Of a stretch of 64,000 nt of DNA, positions 41,756 to 50,175 are shown piece after piece. Source of the DNA: Clostridium sp. Lineage in GTDB: Bacteria; Bacillota; Clostridia; Lachnospirales; Lachnospiraceae. The notes under the pieces were generated by a model. That model had not been told where the DNA came from. It made no database searches and was given only the letters and a program-made list of their open reading frames with translations. The stretch covers positions 1 to 64,000 of the forward strand of contig JAGZZT010000009.1 of assembly GCA_018377235.1 (NCBI GenBank), read 5' to 3'. Made by a program: the position numbers and the translations under genes. The number at the start of each line of letters is the position of its first letter. The first letter of the stretch is position 1.

Positions 41756-43303
41756 TTACTGCGATTCAGCAGCATTCTGCGTGTTTCCGTAAAGAAGTTC
41801 ATTGTCATAGAATTCTGACTTCATATTCAGCTGGGAGATAACTTCCTCTTGACCGAACTCGTCAAGAATTGTATCCCGGTCTGAGAACAGATTGGTTCCC
41901 AGTCCCAGGCGATCCCCCTCAATCTCTACGCCCATAGCAGCCAGAGTGGTGGGGAATAGATCCATGGTGCAGGCGGAATGGATTCTGTCTGCGGGAACTG
42001 CCGCAGGGTTTAAAAAGCAGTAGTAAACGCCTCTCTCATAAGAAGCGTCCTCAGGTGCATAGTTTTTGACCATCGTGGCGTGATCACCTGCAATGACGAC
42101 AGTAGTATTTTCATACCAGGGCTGTTCCTTGATCCAGCTGACAAATTCCACTGCCTGGCGGCTGCCGCAGTGAAGTACATTGCTGTACTGATTTTCAAAC
42201 TCATCGCCGCAGAGACGGCATACATATCCGTTGGGATTGTGGGTATCCACAGTGAGAACTGTGAAATTAAAGGGTTCACTTTCCTCAGAGAGTTTTGTCA
42301 GCTCCTCCTTGGCATACTCAAACAGCTTTTCATCCTCAATGCCCCACCAGCCGATATCATAGTCCTTGGGAACCTTCTTTTCACGTTTAGCCGTTCCAAA
42401 ATCCCAAATTTCATAGTTTCCATGATCTTTAAAATACTGATCTCTTCCTGCGAAGCTGGCGTAGGATCCAACCATCAGCATATTTTTATATCCTGCCTCT
42501 TCCAGCACCTCTCCTAAGGTGACAGCGCCTGGCAGGAAAGAGCCGTACTTGCTCATGGAATTTTTCTCTACCGGTATTTTTAACGGCAGACCTGATGTCT
42601 GGGCTACCATGGCGGCAATGGTCCAGGAGGAGGTCAGAGGGAGAATTCCCTGCTTTCCATCAGGCCCCAGCTGGAAGGTGACATTTTCATTGGCCAGAGC
42701 TGTCAGCTCAGGAATCACATTTTCCTCCAGGTTTCCCCCATTTTCTTTGTCTTCAAAGGTCTTCTCCATGGACTCCAGATAAATATACACAAGGTTCCGT
42801 TTCTGATCCGGAAAGGTGAGAATGGAAGAGTCCGGTTTCTGGTACTGCTCCTCAATAAAGGTACTCTTGTGGAACTGGTTGTAGAGATATTCTCCGATAT
42901 TCAGCAGGTTATCCGTACCCACGGCCATAAATATCAGGCCGAATGCCAGCAGCAGAGCCATGGCTTTGGAAAAGGCCCGGTCAGTCAGCTCCACATACCA
43001 GCGCTTCTTTCCCAATCGGATGTCTATGCAGGTGTAGGTTTTCCGCGTTCTGAGAAAGAGGCAGCATCGGCTGTAAACGAACATGGCGATAAAAAAGACA
43101 GCCAGAGAAGGAGCAAGAGCCGTACCCAGGTAGCTGACTATGTACTCTGTATTCACGCCGTCCAGAGGCACGTTTAAGTGAAATACGATTTCCTCCATGC
43201 TGATGCTTCCGTAGGTTCTCACTGCCCACCAGGCGGAAAAGTAGGCCAGCAGGGTGGCCAAAAACAGGAGAGACAGACTGATTTGTCTGGTTTTAGCTTT
43301 CAT
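41756..43303 (-). CDS. LTA synthase-like membrane sulfatase/phosphoglycerol transferase
   Basis: 515 residues. Three N-terminal helices (about 8-28, 58-80, 112-130) and a signal to the outside are followed by an alkaline-phosphatase-superfamily domain: LVYIYLESMEKTF with the likely nucleophile Thr182, VDTHNPNGYVC, and AGDHATMVK for metal binding. The family transfers phosphoglycerol or phosphoethanolamine to envelope glycans. It is shorter than classical LtaS and has only three N-terminal helices here; the small partner gene upstream supplies three more, overlapping by 11 bases. The transferred group is not known. Confidence 0.85.
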   Translation of the reverse strand: MKAKTRQISLSLLFLATLLAYFSAWWAVRTYGSISMEEIVFHLNVPLDGVNTEYIVSYLGTALAPSLAVFFIAMFVYSRCCLFLRTRKTYTCIDIRLGKKRWYVELTDRAFSKAMALLLAFGLIFMAVGTDNLLNIGEYLYNQFHKSTFIEEQYQKPDSSILTFPDQKRNLVYIYLESMEKTFEDKENGGNLEENVIPELTALANENVTFQLGPDGKQGILPLTSSWTIAAMVAQTSGLPLKIPVEKNSMSKYGSFLPGAVTLGEVLEEAGYKNMLMVGSYASFAGRDQYFKDHGNYEIWDFGTAKREKKVPKDYDIGWWGIEDEKLFEYAKEELTKLSEESEPFNFTVLTVDTHNPNGYVCRLCGDEFENQYSNVLHCGSRQAVEFVSWIKEQPWYENTTVVIAGDHATMVKNYAPEDASYERGVYYCFLNPAAVPADRIHSACTMDLFPTTLAAMGVEIEGDRLGLGTNLFSDRDTILDEFGQEEVISQLNMKSEFYDNELLYGNTQNAAESQ

Positions 43304-43670
43304 GTTCGTCCACCCTCTTCTTCTGTTCCACTGAAATGCTTAAATTAAAGGAAACGATTTTAGCTGTTACTGACAGGACAACAGCTGTGCCGCAGGCAGT
43401 CAGGAGATAGCGGACAGAAAAAATATTGTCTGCGAAATGTCCACCTGAGGTCATGGAGCTGATGGGCATGAAAAAGGATGCGGCTGCCAGAGCCGTTCCG
43501 TTTACCACGGCTGTAAAGGCCAGGTATTTTAAGAGCAGGTTGACCAGCCATTCCAGACTTCCCTCTTTGCGTTTGCGCTCCCCTACAAAGGCTGCCCGCC
43601 TAAACTCCATCCTTTCATAGATAAGAAGAGCCAGAGCAGGCGGACAGAACAGATAAATAAATGAAAACAC
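43293..43670 (-). CDS. Small membrane protein upstream of LTA-synthase-like gene
   Basis: 125 residues with three hydrophobic segments (about 2-20, 50-70, 80-105) and a basic cytoplasmic loop (GERKRKEGSLEW). GTG 43670 is preferred because GGAGGAATTACA lies directly before it; an earlier ATG at 43712 has no ribosome binding site and falls ten bases after a TATAAT. I do not recognise a family. The overlap with the sulfatase gene suggests that the two proteins form one membrane complex, together giving the usual helix number of LtaS-like enzymes. Confidence 0.75.
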   Translation of the reverse strand: MFSFIYLFCPPALALLIYERMEFRRAAFVGERKRKEGSLEWLVNLLLKYLAFTAVVNGTALAAASFFMPISSMTSGGHFADNIFSVRYLLTACGTAVVLSVTAKIVSFNLSISVEQKKRVDEHES

Positions 43671-43684
43671 TGTAATTCCTCCGT

Positions 43685-43715
43685 TTTGACATAATTTACA
43701 TAGATTTGACATAAT
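43685..43715. repeat. Direct repeats TTTGACATAAT at 20-bp spacing
   Basis: TTTGACATAAT occurs at 43685-43695 and 43705-43715, two helical turns apart, in the leader of the minus-strand membrane genes and next to the TATAAT at 43724-43729 (minus strand). This is typical of an operator for a dimeric or tandem-binding regulator. Confidence 0.6.
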
Positions 43716-43745
43716 ACGACATGATTATAACGGAAAAGGGCGGGG

Positions 43746-43775
43746 TTGGCAATGTATTTTCATCTGTGCTAGAAT
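43746..43775 (+). promoter_or_regulatory. Promoter for the CmpB-like gene
   Basis: TTGGCA (43746-43751) and TAGAAT (43770-43775) are separated by 18 bases, 30 bases before the start. Confidence 0.6.
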
Positions 43776-43805
43776 GGTACAATCACATATTCAGGAGGTG
43801 CTGCG

Positions 43806-45119
43806 ATGAAATATACAGGTATCGAGCTGCTGTGGCTGTTTCTGCTCTACTCATTTTTCGGATGGGTGCTGGAAACGGCAGCGGGAACCATAAGGCAGAA
43901 GCAGTTTGTAAACAGAGGCTTTACCACAGGGCCATTCTGTACGGTTTACGGCGTGGCGGCTGTGCTGATGACCACGGCTCTTCAGGAGCTTCGGCCAAGT
44001 CTTCTGTTCCTGTTTCTGGGCTGTATGGTAGTGGGCACAGCAGTGGAGTGGTTTACAGGAAAATTTCTGGAACGGCTGAATCAGAAGAAGTGGTGGGATT
44101 ACTCAGAAAAACGATGGAATTTTGATGGATATATCTGCGCCCAGTATTCTCTGCTGTGGGGCGTTTTGGGAACTGCGGCTGTCCGTTGGGGAGACGAAAT
44201 TCTGGTGGGGCTGTGCCGCCTTCTGCCTTCGTTTGCCTCCAGCCTTTTAACGCTGTGCGCGGCAGGCATGCTTCTTCTCGATACGGCAGCATCTGCGGCC
44301 ACAGTCTGGCATGTGAAACGCCGTGTAAAGCAGAATGATACAGAAAAGCTTCAGAGGCTGAACAGCCGGCTGGCGTCAGCCACCGCACGTCTGGGAAGCC
44401 GGATTGAGGCAAAAGTAGCGCGGCGTATGGAGAAGGCGTATCCCCTGATCCTGGAGGTTTCGGAGCAGATAGCGAGGCAGAAAGTATTTGCAGGCGGCTG
44501 CGGATTTTATAAGTTGTTCTGGCTCTTTTTAATCGGAGCCGTTTTAGGCGATATCGTGGAGACCATTTTCTGCCGTCTGACAGCCGGCGTGTGGATGAGC
44601 CGCAGCAGTCTTGTGTGGGGACCGTTTAGCATAGTCTGGGGGCTTGCTATAGCCGCGGCCACGGCTCTTCTCTATAAAGACAGGGAAAAGCCTGACCGTC
44701 ACCTGTTTGTCATCGGCACAGTGTTAGGCGGAGCCTACGAATATATCTGCAGTGTATTTACAGAGCTGGTATTTGGCAAGGTGTTCTGGGATTACAGCAA
44801 AATTCCTTTTAACCTGGGAGGAAGAATTAACCTTCTCTACTGTTTTTTCTGGGGGATTGCAGCTGTGCTCTGGATTAAAAATCTGTATCCTCTGTTTTCA
44901 GGCTGGATTGAGAAAATTCCGGTATTGTGGGGATATGTGATGACTTGGATTATGATTGTGTTTATGGCAGCAAATATAGTCGTCTCTTCCCTGGCTCTGG
45001 TTCGCTATGATCGGAGAGCAGAAGGCGATCCGCCGGGAAATGCTGTGGAGCGAGTGATAGATGAGAGGTTTGACGATGCGCGGATGAAGAAAATTTATCC
45101 CAACGCGCTGATCCGCTAG
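43806..45119 (+). CDS. Tandem CmpB-like (putative ABC transporter type IV) membrane protein
   Basis: 437 residues containing the PF06541 (CmpB-like) module twice. The first copy (1-135) has FGWVLETAAGTIRQKQFVNRG and a later WWDYSEKRWNFDGYI; the second (about 225-410) has DIVETIFCRLTAG and VFWDYSKIPFNLGGRINLLY. A basic helical linker (150-225) joins them. Each half is a four- to five-helix membrane unit. Single-module proteins are the usual form, so this is a fused duplication. No transport function has been shown for the family that I know of. Start ATG 43806, CAGGAGGTGCTGCG. Confidence 0.85.
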   Translation: MKYTGIELLWLFLLYSFFGWVLETAAGTIRQKQFVNRGFTTGPFCTVYGVAAVLMTTALQELRPSLLFLFLGCMVVGTAVEWFTGKFLERLNQKKWWDYSEKRWNFDGYICAQYSLLWGVLGTAAVRWGDEILVGLCRLLPSFASSLLTLCAAGMLLLDTAASAATVWHVKRRVKQNDTEKLQRLNSRLASATARLGSRIEAKVARRMEKAYPLILEVSEQIARQKVFAGGCGFYKLFWLFLIGAVLGDIVETIFCRLTAGVWMSRSSLVWGPFSIVWGLAIAAATALLYKDREKPDRHLFVIGTVLGGAYEYICSVFTELVFGKVFWDYSKIPFNLGGRINLLYCFFWGIAAVLWIKNLYPLFSGWIEKIPVLWGYVMTWIMIVFMAANIVVSSLALVRYDRRAEGDPPGNAVERVIDERFDDARMKKIYPNALIR

Positions 45120-45275
45120 GATCAGGGAGGTAAAAAAGAAAGAAGCATATAAAAAAGAAAAAAGCGTACGCAAAAGAAGCAGAGGGAGGCGCGCTAAAAG
45201 AGAGAGGGCAGAATCCTCACAGGGAAATGGAAAGTCCCATATACTGAAGTAACAGCAAATGAAGGAGAGAGTGTT

Positions 45276-46061
45276 ATGAGCTCTAAGCTGGAGGTTCAGG
45301 GACTTTCCTATTCCTATCACTCTATGGACGGAGAGACGAAAGCCCTTTCGGATATATCCTTTCAGGCAGAGGAAGGAGAATTTCTGGCTGTCGTAGGCCC
45401 GTCAGGCTGTGGAAAATCTACTCTTTTGTCCATTCTGTGCGGACTTCTCGTTCCAGAGAATGGGAGCGTGCTCATAGATGGAGAGCCAGTGAGGGGAAGC
45501 AGCCCCAGAATCGGCTATATGCTTCAGAGAGATCACCTGTTTGAATGGCGGGACGTTTTTTCTAATGCCTGTCTGGGATTGGAAATACGCGGGCAGATGG
45601 ATAGAAAACATAGAGAAAAGGTAGAAAGGCTGTTAGAGGCGTACGGTCTTTTTCCATTTAAAAATAAGAGGCCATCGGAGCTGTCGGGTGGAATGCGCCA
45701 GAGAGCAGCACTTATACGGACACTGGCGCTGGATCCTGATATTCTGCTGCTGGACGAACCTTTTTCGGCCCTTGATTATCAGACCAGACTGGCAGTGTGC
45801 GATGATATCAGTTCGATTATCAGGGAAAATAAAAAGACAGCAATTTTGATTACCCATGATCTGGCTGAGGCGGTGAGTACGGCAGACAGGATTCTGATTC
45901 TCACCAGGAGACCAGGGAAAATTAAGGCAGTTCTTCCTGTTGTATTTTCAGAGCCGGATCTCAGCCCGCTAAGGCGCAGAAGCACGCCGGAATTTCCGCT
46001 ATACTTTAATGAAGTATGGAGGATTCTTGAAAACAGGGAGGTGTCCCATGAATCATCGTGA
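45276..46061 (+). CDS. NitT/TauT-type ABC transporter ATP-binding protein
   Basis: 261 residues. Walker A GPSGCGKST near 42, Q-loop MLQRDHLFEW, signature LSGGMRQRAALIRTL near 135, Walker B ILLLDEPFSALD near 157 and switch His in LITHDLAEA. The family supplies energy for import of nitrate, taurine, sulfonates, thiamine precursors (ThiZ) and similar. ATG 45276, GAAGGAGAGAGTGTT. The gene overlaps its permease by 14 bases. The specificity-giving binding protein is not encoded here. Confidence 0.93.
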   Translation: MSSKLEVQGLSYSYHSMDGETKALSDISFQAEEGEFLAVVGPSGCGKSTLLSILCGLLVPENGSVLIDGEPVRGSSPRIGYMLQRDHLFEWRDVFSNACLGLEIRGQMDRKHREKVERLLEAYGLFPFKNKRPSELSGGMRQRAALIRTLALDPDILLLDEPFSALDYQTRLAVCDDISSIIRENKKTAILITHDLAEAVSTADRILILTRRPGKIKAVLPVVFSEPDLSPLRRRSTPEFPLYFNEVWRILENREVSHESS

Positions 46062-46848
46062 AACGCTGGCCCAGCGTATCTTTGTCGCAGGGCAGAAACG
46101 CTACAGGAGAAGGATTGCAGCAGGACGCATCCTTCTCTTTTTCGCTTTTCTGGCAGTATGGGAAGTAAGCGCAGATACAGGACTTCTGGACGATTTTATT
46201 TTCAGCTCCCCTTCCAGGGTCTTTCAATGCTTTTTCTCCATGGCTGGTGACGGCAGCATTTTCCCTCATATGGGAGCGACGCTTTTGGAGACTGCGGTAA
46301 GCTTCTTTCTGGTGACAGTTTTGGGGCTTGGCGGGGCTCTGGCGCTGTGGGAGAACCAGACTGCTTCCGATTTGCTGGAGCCTTATCTGGTTATGCTGAA
46401 TAGCCTCCCAAAGTCTGCCCTGGCGCCTCTTTTAATTGTCTGGCTGGGAAGCAATATGAGAACGATTGTCACGGCTGCTGTATCTGTGGCAGTGTTTGGC
46501 TCTGTTCTGACACTTTATCAGGGCTTTTCCTCTATGGATCCAGAACAGGAAAGGCTGATTTATTCTTTAGGAGGAACAAAAAGGGACGTACTCAAAAAAG
46601 CGCTTCTGCCCGGCTCTATCCCTCTGATTGTCAGCAATATGAAAGTGAACGCAGGTCTTTGCCTGGTAGGTGTTATGATTGGAGAGTTCCTGGCAGCTGA
46701 TAAAGGGCTGGGATATCTGATTATCTATGGAAGCCAGGTATTTAAAATGGATTTGGTTATTATGAGTATCGTGATACTTTGCCTAATGGCGGCTCTGCTC
46801 TATCAGGGAATCGCGTTTCTGGAGAAACAGGCTGCGGGAAGGTTATAG
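46048..46848 (+). CDS. NitT/TauT-type ABC transporter permease
   Basis: 266 residues, six helices. The family EAA-like loop is SMDPEQERLIYSLGGTKRDVLKKALLPGS split over residues 168-196 (EAA motif with Gly). LAVWEVSADTGLLDDFIFSS is the usual N-terminal block. ATG 46048 with GGGAGGTGTCCC, inside the ATPase gene. It works with the preceding ATPase; a substrate-binding protein elsewhere in the genome is needed to complete the importer. Confidence 0.92.
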   Translation: MNHRETLAQRIFVAGQKRYRRRIAAGRILLFFAFLAVWEVSADTGLLDDFIFSSPSRVFQCFFSMAGDGSIFPHMGATLLETAVSFFLVTVLGLGGALALWENQTASDLLEPYLVMLNSLPKSALAPLLIVWLGSNMRTIVTAAVSVAVFGSVLTLYQGFSSMDPEQERLIYSLGGTKRDVLKKALLPGSIPLIVSNMKVNAGLCLVGVMIGEFLAADKGLGYLIIYGSQVFKMDLVIMSIVILCLMAALLYQGIAFLEKQAAGRL

Positions 46849-46877
46849 TTGTGTGGGTATGGGAAAGCATGTATAAT
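46849..46877 (+). promoter_or_regulatory. Promoter for the nitrilase-family gene
   Basis: TTGTGT (46849-46854) and TATAAT (46872-46877) with 17-base spacing, 54 bases before the start. Confidence 0.6.
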
Positions 46878-46930
46878 AACAGCAGATAATGAGTGAAATA
46901 AAAAGCTGACAAGGCGCAGGAGGATCCCCT

Positions 46931-47803
46931 ATGAACCAAACAGAAAACACAATTACACTGAGAAGATACGAAATTGCCCTGATTCAGATGGATACCCAGA
47001 ATGACAAGGGGGAAAATATGAAGAAGGCCTGCCGCTTCATTGATGAGGCGGCAGCTCATGGATCCAGGCTTATCTGCTTTCCTGAGGTAATGAACCTGAT
47101 AGGCAGGAACGTAGGAGAGGGCGGAGGAAAGGAAGAGCTGCCAGGCTATACTTCAGATATTCTCTGCAGGAAGGCGAAGGAACACAAAGTATGGATTCAC
47201 GGAGGCAGCATTACCGAGCAGGTACCGGGACAGAAAAAGTCCAGAAATTTAAGCCTTCTCATTAATCCGGACGGAGAAATTGCCGCTCAGTACAGGAAAA
47301 TCCATATGTTTGACATCACGCTGTCTGACGGAACGCCGTTTCGGGAGTCTGATCGGGTAGAGGGAGGAAATGAGATTACGACAATTTCCACAGAGCTTGG
47401 AACCCTCGGCATGTCTATCTGTTACGACGTCCGTTTTCCAGAGCTGTACCGCCTGATGGCCCTGCAGGGAGCCCAGGTGATTTTCGTGCCGGCCAGCTTC
47501 ACCATGCCTACAGGGAAAGACCACTGGGAACCCCTTTTGAGGGCCAGAGCCATTGAAAACGGCTGCTATATCGTGGCAGCGGGCCAGGTTGGAACAAAAC
47601 CTGCCTATGCGGCCTACGGAAACAGTATGGTAGTGGACCCTTGGGGAACGGTTGTGGCCAGGGCCAGAGATACGGAGTGTATCACTTACGCCCAGATCGA
47701 CCTGGATTATCTGGATCAGATCAGGGAGCAGCTTCCGTCTCTGAAAAACAGGAGGACGGACGTATATGAGGTAGTGGAGAAGACAGAAAATCTGAAATAC
47801 TAG
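46931..47803 (+). CDS. Carbon-nitrogen hydrolase (nitrilase superfamily amidase)
   Basis: 290 residues. The catalytic triad is complete: Glu52 (CFPEVMN), Lys123 (YRKIHMFD) and Cys164 (SICYDVRFPE). GTPFRESDR and ARAIENGCYIVAAGQVG are typical of the Nit1/Nit2 branch, so deaminated glutathione or an omega-amide such as alpha-ketoglutaramate are likely substrates, with general amidase as the alternative. Start ATG 46931, GCAGGAGGATCCCCT. It has its own promoter and is independent of the ABC genes upstream. Confidence 0.92.
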   Translation: MNQTENTITLRRYEIALIQMDTQNDKGENMKKACRFIDEAAAHGSRLICFPEVMNLIGRNVGEGGGKEELPGYTSDILCRKAKEHKVWIHGGSITEQVPGQKKSRNLSLLINPDGEIAAQYRKIHMFDITLSDGTPFRESDRVEGGNEITTISTELGTLGMSICYDVRFPELYRLMALQGAQVIFVPASFTMPTGKDHWEPLLRARAIENGCYIVAAGQVGTKPAYAAYGNSMVVDPWGTVVARARDTECITYAQIDLDYLDQIREQLPSLKNRRTDVYEVVEKTENLKY

Positions 47804-47811
47804 AAAGGCAC

Positions 47812-47883
47812 TTGCTATCTGAAAAAAAGGCGTTATAATAGGTCTGGCGGAGTGTTTGAAAAGGCGCGTTACAGCGCCTTTTT
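47812..47883 (+). promoter_or_regulatory. Promoter followed by a terminator in the MATE gene leader
   Basis: TTGCTA (47812-47817), 16 bases and TATAAT (47834-47839) form a good sigma-A promoter. Only about 15 bases past the expected start point, AAAGGCGC-GTTACA-GCGCCTTT plus TTT (47860-47883) makes an intrinsic terminator, 33 bases before the MATE gene. It could be an attenuator for the MATE gene or simply the terminator of the upstream gene. Confidence 0.6.
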
Positions 47884-47916
47884 CCGTGTAGTTTTTTATA
47901 GAAAAGAGGCAGAAAC

Positions 47917-49269
47917 ATGCAGTCAGAACAACAATCGTCGACACTTATGACAGAGGGAAATATAGGAAAGAAAATCATCTTTTTTTCAATTCCTCTGATT
48001 CTTGGAAATTTACTTCAGCAGATGTACAGTACGGCAGATTCGATTATCGTAGGAAATTTTGTCGGAAGCAATGCTTTGGCAGCAGTAGGCTCCAGTACGG
48101 CTCTGATTGGCCTTTTGATTGCGTTCAGTCAGGGAGTTTCAGTTGGCGCAGGTGTGGTAGCTGCCCAGTACCTGGGCGCAAAGAATAGAAGAGATGTTCA
48201 GGGATCTATTCATACAGCATTTGCGCTGGCGGCCATTCTGGGAGTTATTTTAACGGCAGGAGGAATTATCTGCAGCCGTCCTCTTCTGGTATGGATGAAT
48301 ACGCCAAAGGAGGTTTTGGAGGATTCAGTCCTTTATCTTCAGATTTATTTTGGAGGCTTGATTTTTAATGTGCTTTATAACATGGCGGCAGGCGTTTTAA
48401 ATGCGGCAGGAAATTCTAAAAGATCCCTGATTTATCTGGCTTATGCTTCTGTAACCAATATTGGCCTGGATCTTCTTCTGATTGGTGTATTTAAGATGGG
48501 AGTTGCAGGGGCTGCTATTGCGACAGATGCAAGTCAGATGGTTTCCTGTGTTCTGGCTATGTGGTTTTTGACCCATGTGGATGCAGATTATCAGATCAGC
48601 CTGAAAAAGATCAAAATTGATAAAAGGATGGCAGTGCGCATTGCCAGAATCGGTCTTCCTACCGGCATTCAGAACATGGTCATTTCCTTTTCCAACGTAC
48701 TGGTGCAGTCCAGTGTAAACAGTTTTGGAGCAGCAGCGATGGCCGGCTTTGGGGCTTACATGAAAATAGACGGCTTTAATATTCTGCCTGTGCTCAGTTT
48801 CAGTATGGCAGTTACTACCTTTACAGGACAGAATTATGGGGCAGGAAAAATAGAGAGGGTAAAAAAGGGAATGTGGGTAACTGTTGCAATGGGCTGCGTT
48901 TATACAGTTGTGACAGGAGCGCTGCTTCTGACTTTTGCAGATCCGCTGATGGGACTGTTTACGGACAGCAGAGAGGTTATTGAGCATGGAAAGCTGGCTA
49001 TGAAATATTTCTGTCCCTTCTATTTCCTCTTGAGTATTATGCACAGCCTCGCTGGAACCATAAGAGGGGCTGGAAAAAGTATTCCTCCTATGATGATTCT
49101 TTTGTTTGCCATGTGTCTGTTTCGTATTTTCTGGATCGAAGCGATTCTCCCAGTATTCGGGACCCTGGACGGCGTTTATATGCTGTACCCTGTTTCCTGG
49201 GCAGTGGGCATGATTTTGATGATTCTGTATGCCTGGAAGGGAAAATGGCTGGAGAAGCAGCCGCAGTAG
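47917..49269 (+). CDS. MATE family efflux transporter
   Basis: 450 residues, twelve membrane helices. MTEGNIGKKIIFFSIPLILGN followed by LLQQMYSTADSIIVGNFVGSNALAAVG is the N-terminal MATE signature of the DinF/MepA-like group in clostridia; the second half repeats it (PTGIQNMVISFSNVLVQSSV). Such proteins export cationic drugs or metabolites with Na+ or H+. Start ATG 47917, AAAAGAGGCAGAAAC. Its substrate is not predictable. Confidence 0.92.
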   Translation: MQSEQQSSTLMTEGNIGKKIIFFSIPLILGNLLQQMYSTADSIIVGNFVGSNALAAVGSSTALIGLLIAFSQGVSVGAGVVAAQYLGAKNRRDVQGSIHTAFALAAILGVILTAGGIICSRPLLVWMNTPKEVLEDSVLYLQIYFGGLIFNVLYNMAAGVLNAAGNSKRSLIYLAYASVTNIGLDLLLIGVFKMGVAGAAIATDASQMVSCVLAMWFLTHVDADYQISLKKIKIDKRMAVRIARIGLPTGIQNMVISFSNVLVQSSVNSFGAAAMAGFGAYMKIDGFNILPVLSFSMAVTTFTGQNYGAGKIERVKKGMWVTVAMGCVYTVVTGALLLTFADPLMGLFTDSREVIEHGKLAMKYFCPFYFLLSIMHSLAGTIRGAGKSIPPMMILLFAMCLFRIFWIEAILPVFGTLDGVYMLYPVSWAVGMILMILYAWKGKWLEKQPQ

Positions 49270-49364
49270 AGAAAATTTTCTGCTGGATGCCCCTCGTGTA
49301 TCTATTCTTTAGTATTCACAGGCAGATACGCGGTATAGCTGGACTGAAAAACAAGATTAGCCCC

Positions 49365-49451
49365 TTGCGCTCTGCGCTAAAAGGTGTTATACTGGTTTAC
49401 GATAACATAATAGACTGACAGAAAAAGAGTGGACCAAAAGGTCCACTCTTT
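49365..49451 (+). promoter_or_regulatory. Promoter-like pair and terminator upstream of the rimP operon
   Basis: TTGCGC (49365-49370) and TATACT (49388-49393) are spaced by 17 bases. AAAGAGTGGACC-AAAA-GGTCCACTCTTT (49424-49451) then forms a 12-bp intrinsic terminator ending TTTC. The terminator probably serves the MATE gene; a short leader RNA from the promoter-like pair is also possible. Confidence 0.55.
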
Positions 49452-49683
49452 CATCGTATAGGAACCTAGTCCCTATATGATGAAACGCTCTGCAGGATGT
49501 GCGCTCCGCGCAGAAGAAAAGCTGGCTGGAGGAAAAATCGTGCAGGGCACAGTTTGGTCGATGAATATGTACTGAAAAATATGACAAACGTAAGGATACT
49601 TCCATTAAGCAGCTGAACTTCTTTATTGCATCTTTGGTATGGATGTATTTATACGTTTGCGGCATATGAAAGGCGGTGTTACG
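49452..49683 (+). promoter_or_regulatory. Leader and promoter of the rimP-nusA-infB operon
   Basis: TTGCAT (49626-49631) and TTATAC (49649-49654) are separated by 17 bases, placing a start point about 25 bases before rimP. The remainder (49452-49620) is non-coding and contains TATAGG/CCTATA and GCGC-rich dyads near 49456-49515 but no recognised riboswitch. Confidence 0.65.
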
Positions 49684-50151
49684 ATGGCGAGAAGAGAAGA
49701 ATACGAGTCAAAGGTAGAGGCATGGCTGCTTCCGCTGCTGGAAAAGAATCAGTTTGAGCTGGTGGATGTGGAGTATGTCCGCGAAGCCGGAATCTGGTAT
49801 CTGAGAGCCTACATTGACAAGGAAGGCGGAATCACGGTGGATGACTGCGAGGTGGTAAGCCGCGAGCTGGGAGACTGGCTTGACAAGGAGGACTTCATCG
49901 AGGACAGCTATATTCTGGAGGTCAGCTCACCGGGACTGGGGCGTCCCTTAAAGAAAGAAAAGGACTTTGCCCGCAGCCTGGGAAAGGACGTAGAAGCGAG
50001 GCTTTACCGCCCAATCAACAAACAGAAGGAATTTACAGGAACCCTGAAAGCATACGATGCAGATACAGTGACGCTTTCCATGGAAGATGGAAACGACCTG
50101 GTGCTTGCAAAGTCAGATATCGCGTTAATACGTCTGGCCTTTGACTTTTAA
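49684..50151 (+). CDS. rimP: Ribosome maturation factor RimP
   Basis: 155 residues. LLEKNQFELVDVEYVREAG and ITVDDCEVVSRELGDWLD are the N-terminal RimP block, followed by YILEVSSPGLGRPLKKEKDF and an Sm-like C-terminal domain. It assists 30S subunit assembly. The ATG at 49684 (MARREEYE) is preferred with AAAGGCGGTGTTACG upstream; the frame is open fifteen codons earlier within the promoter. It is the first gene of the conserved nusA-infB operon. Confidence 0.95.
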   Translation: MARREEYESKVEAWLLPLLEKNQFELVDVEYVREAGIWYLRAYIDKEGGITVDDCEVVSRELGDWLDKEDFIEDSYILEVSSPGLGRPLKKEKDFARSLGKDVEARLYRPINKQKEFTGTLKAYDADTVTLSMEDGNDLVLAKSDIALIRLAFDF

Positions 50152-50175
50152 ACGACAGGAGGATAAAAAAAGAAA

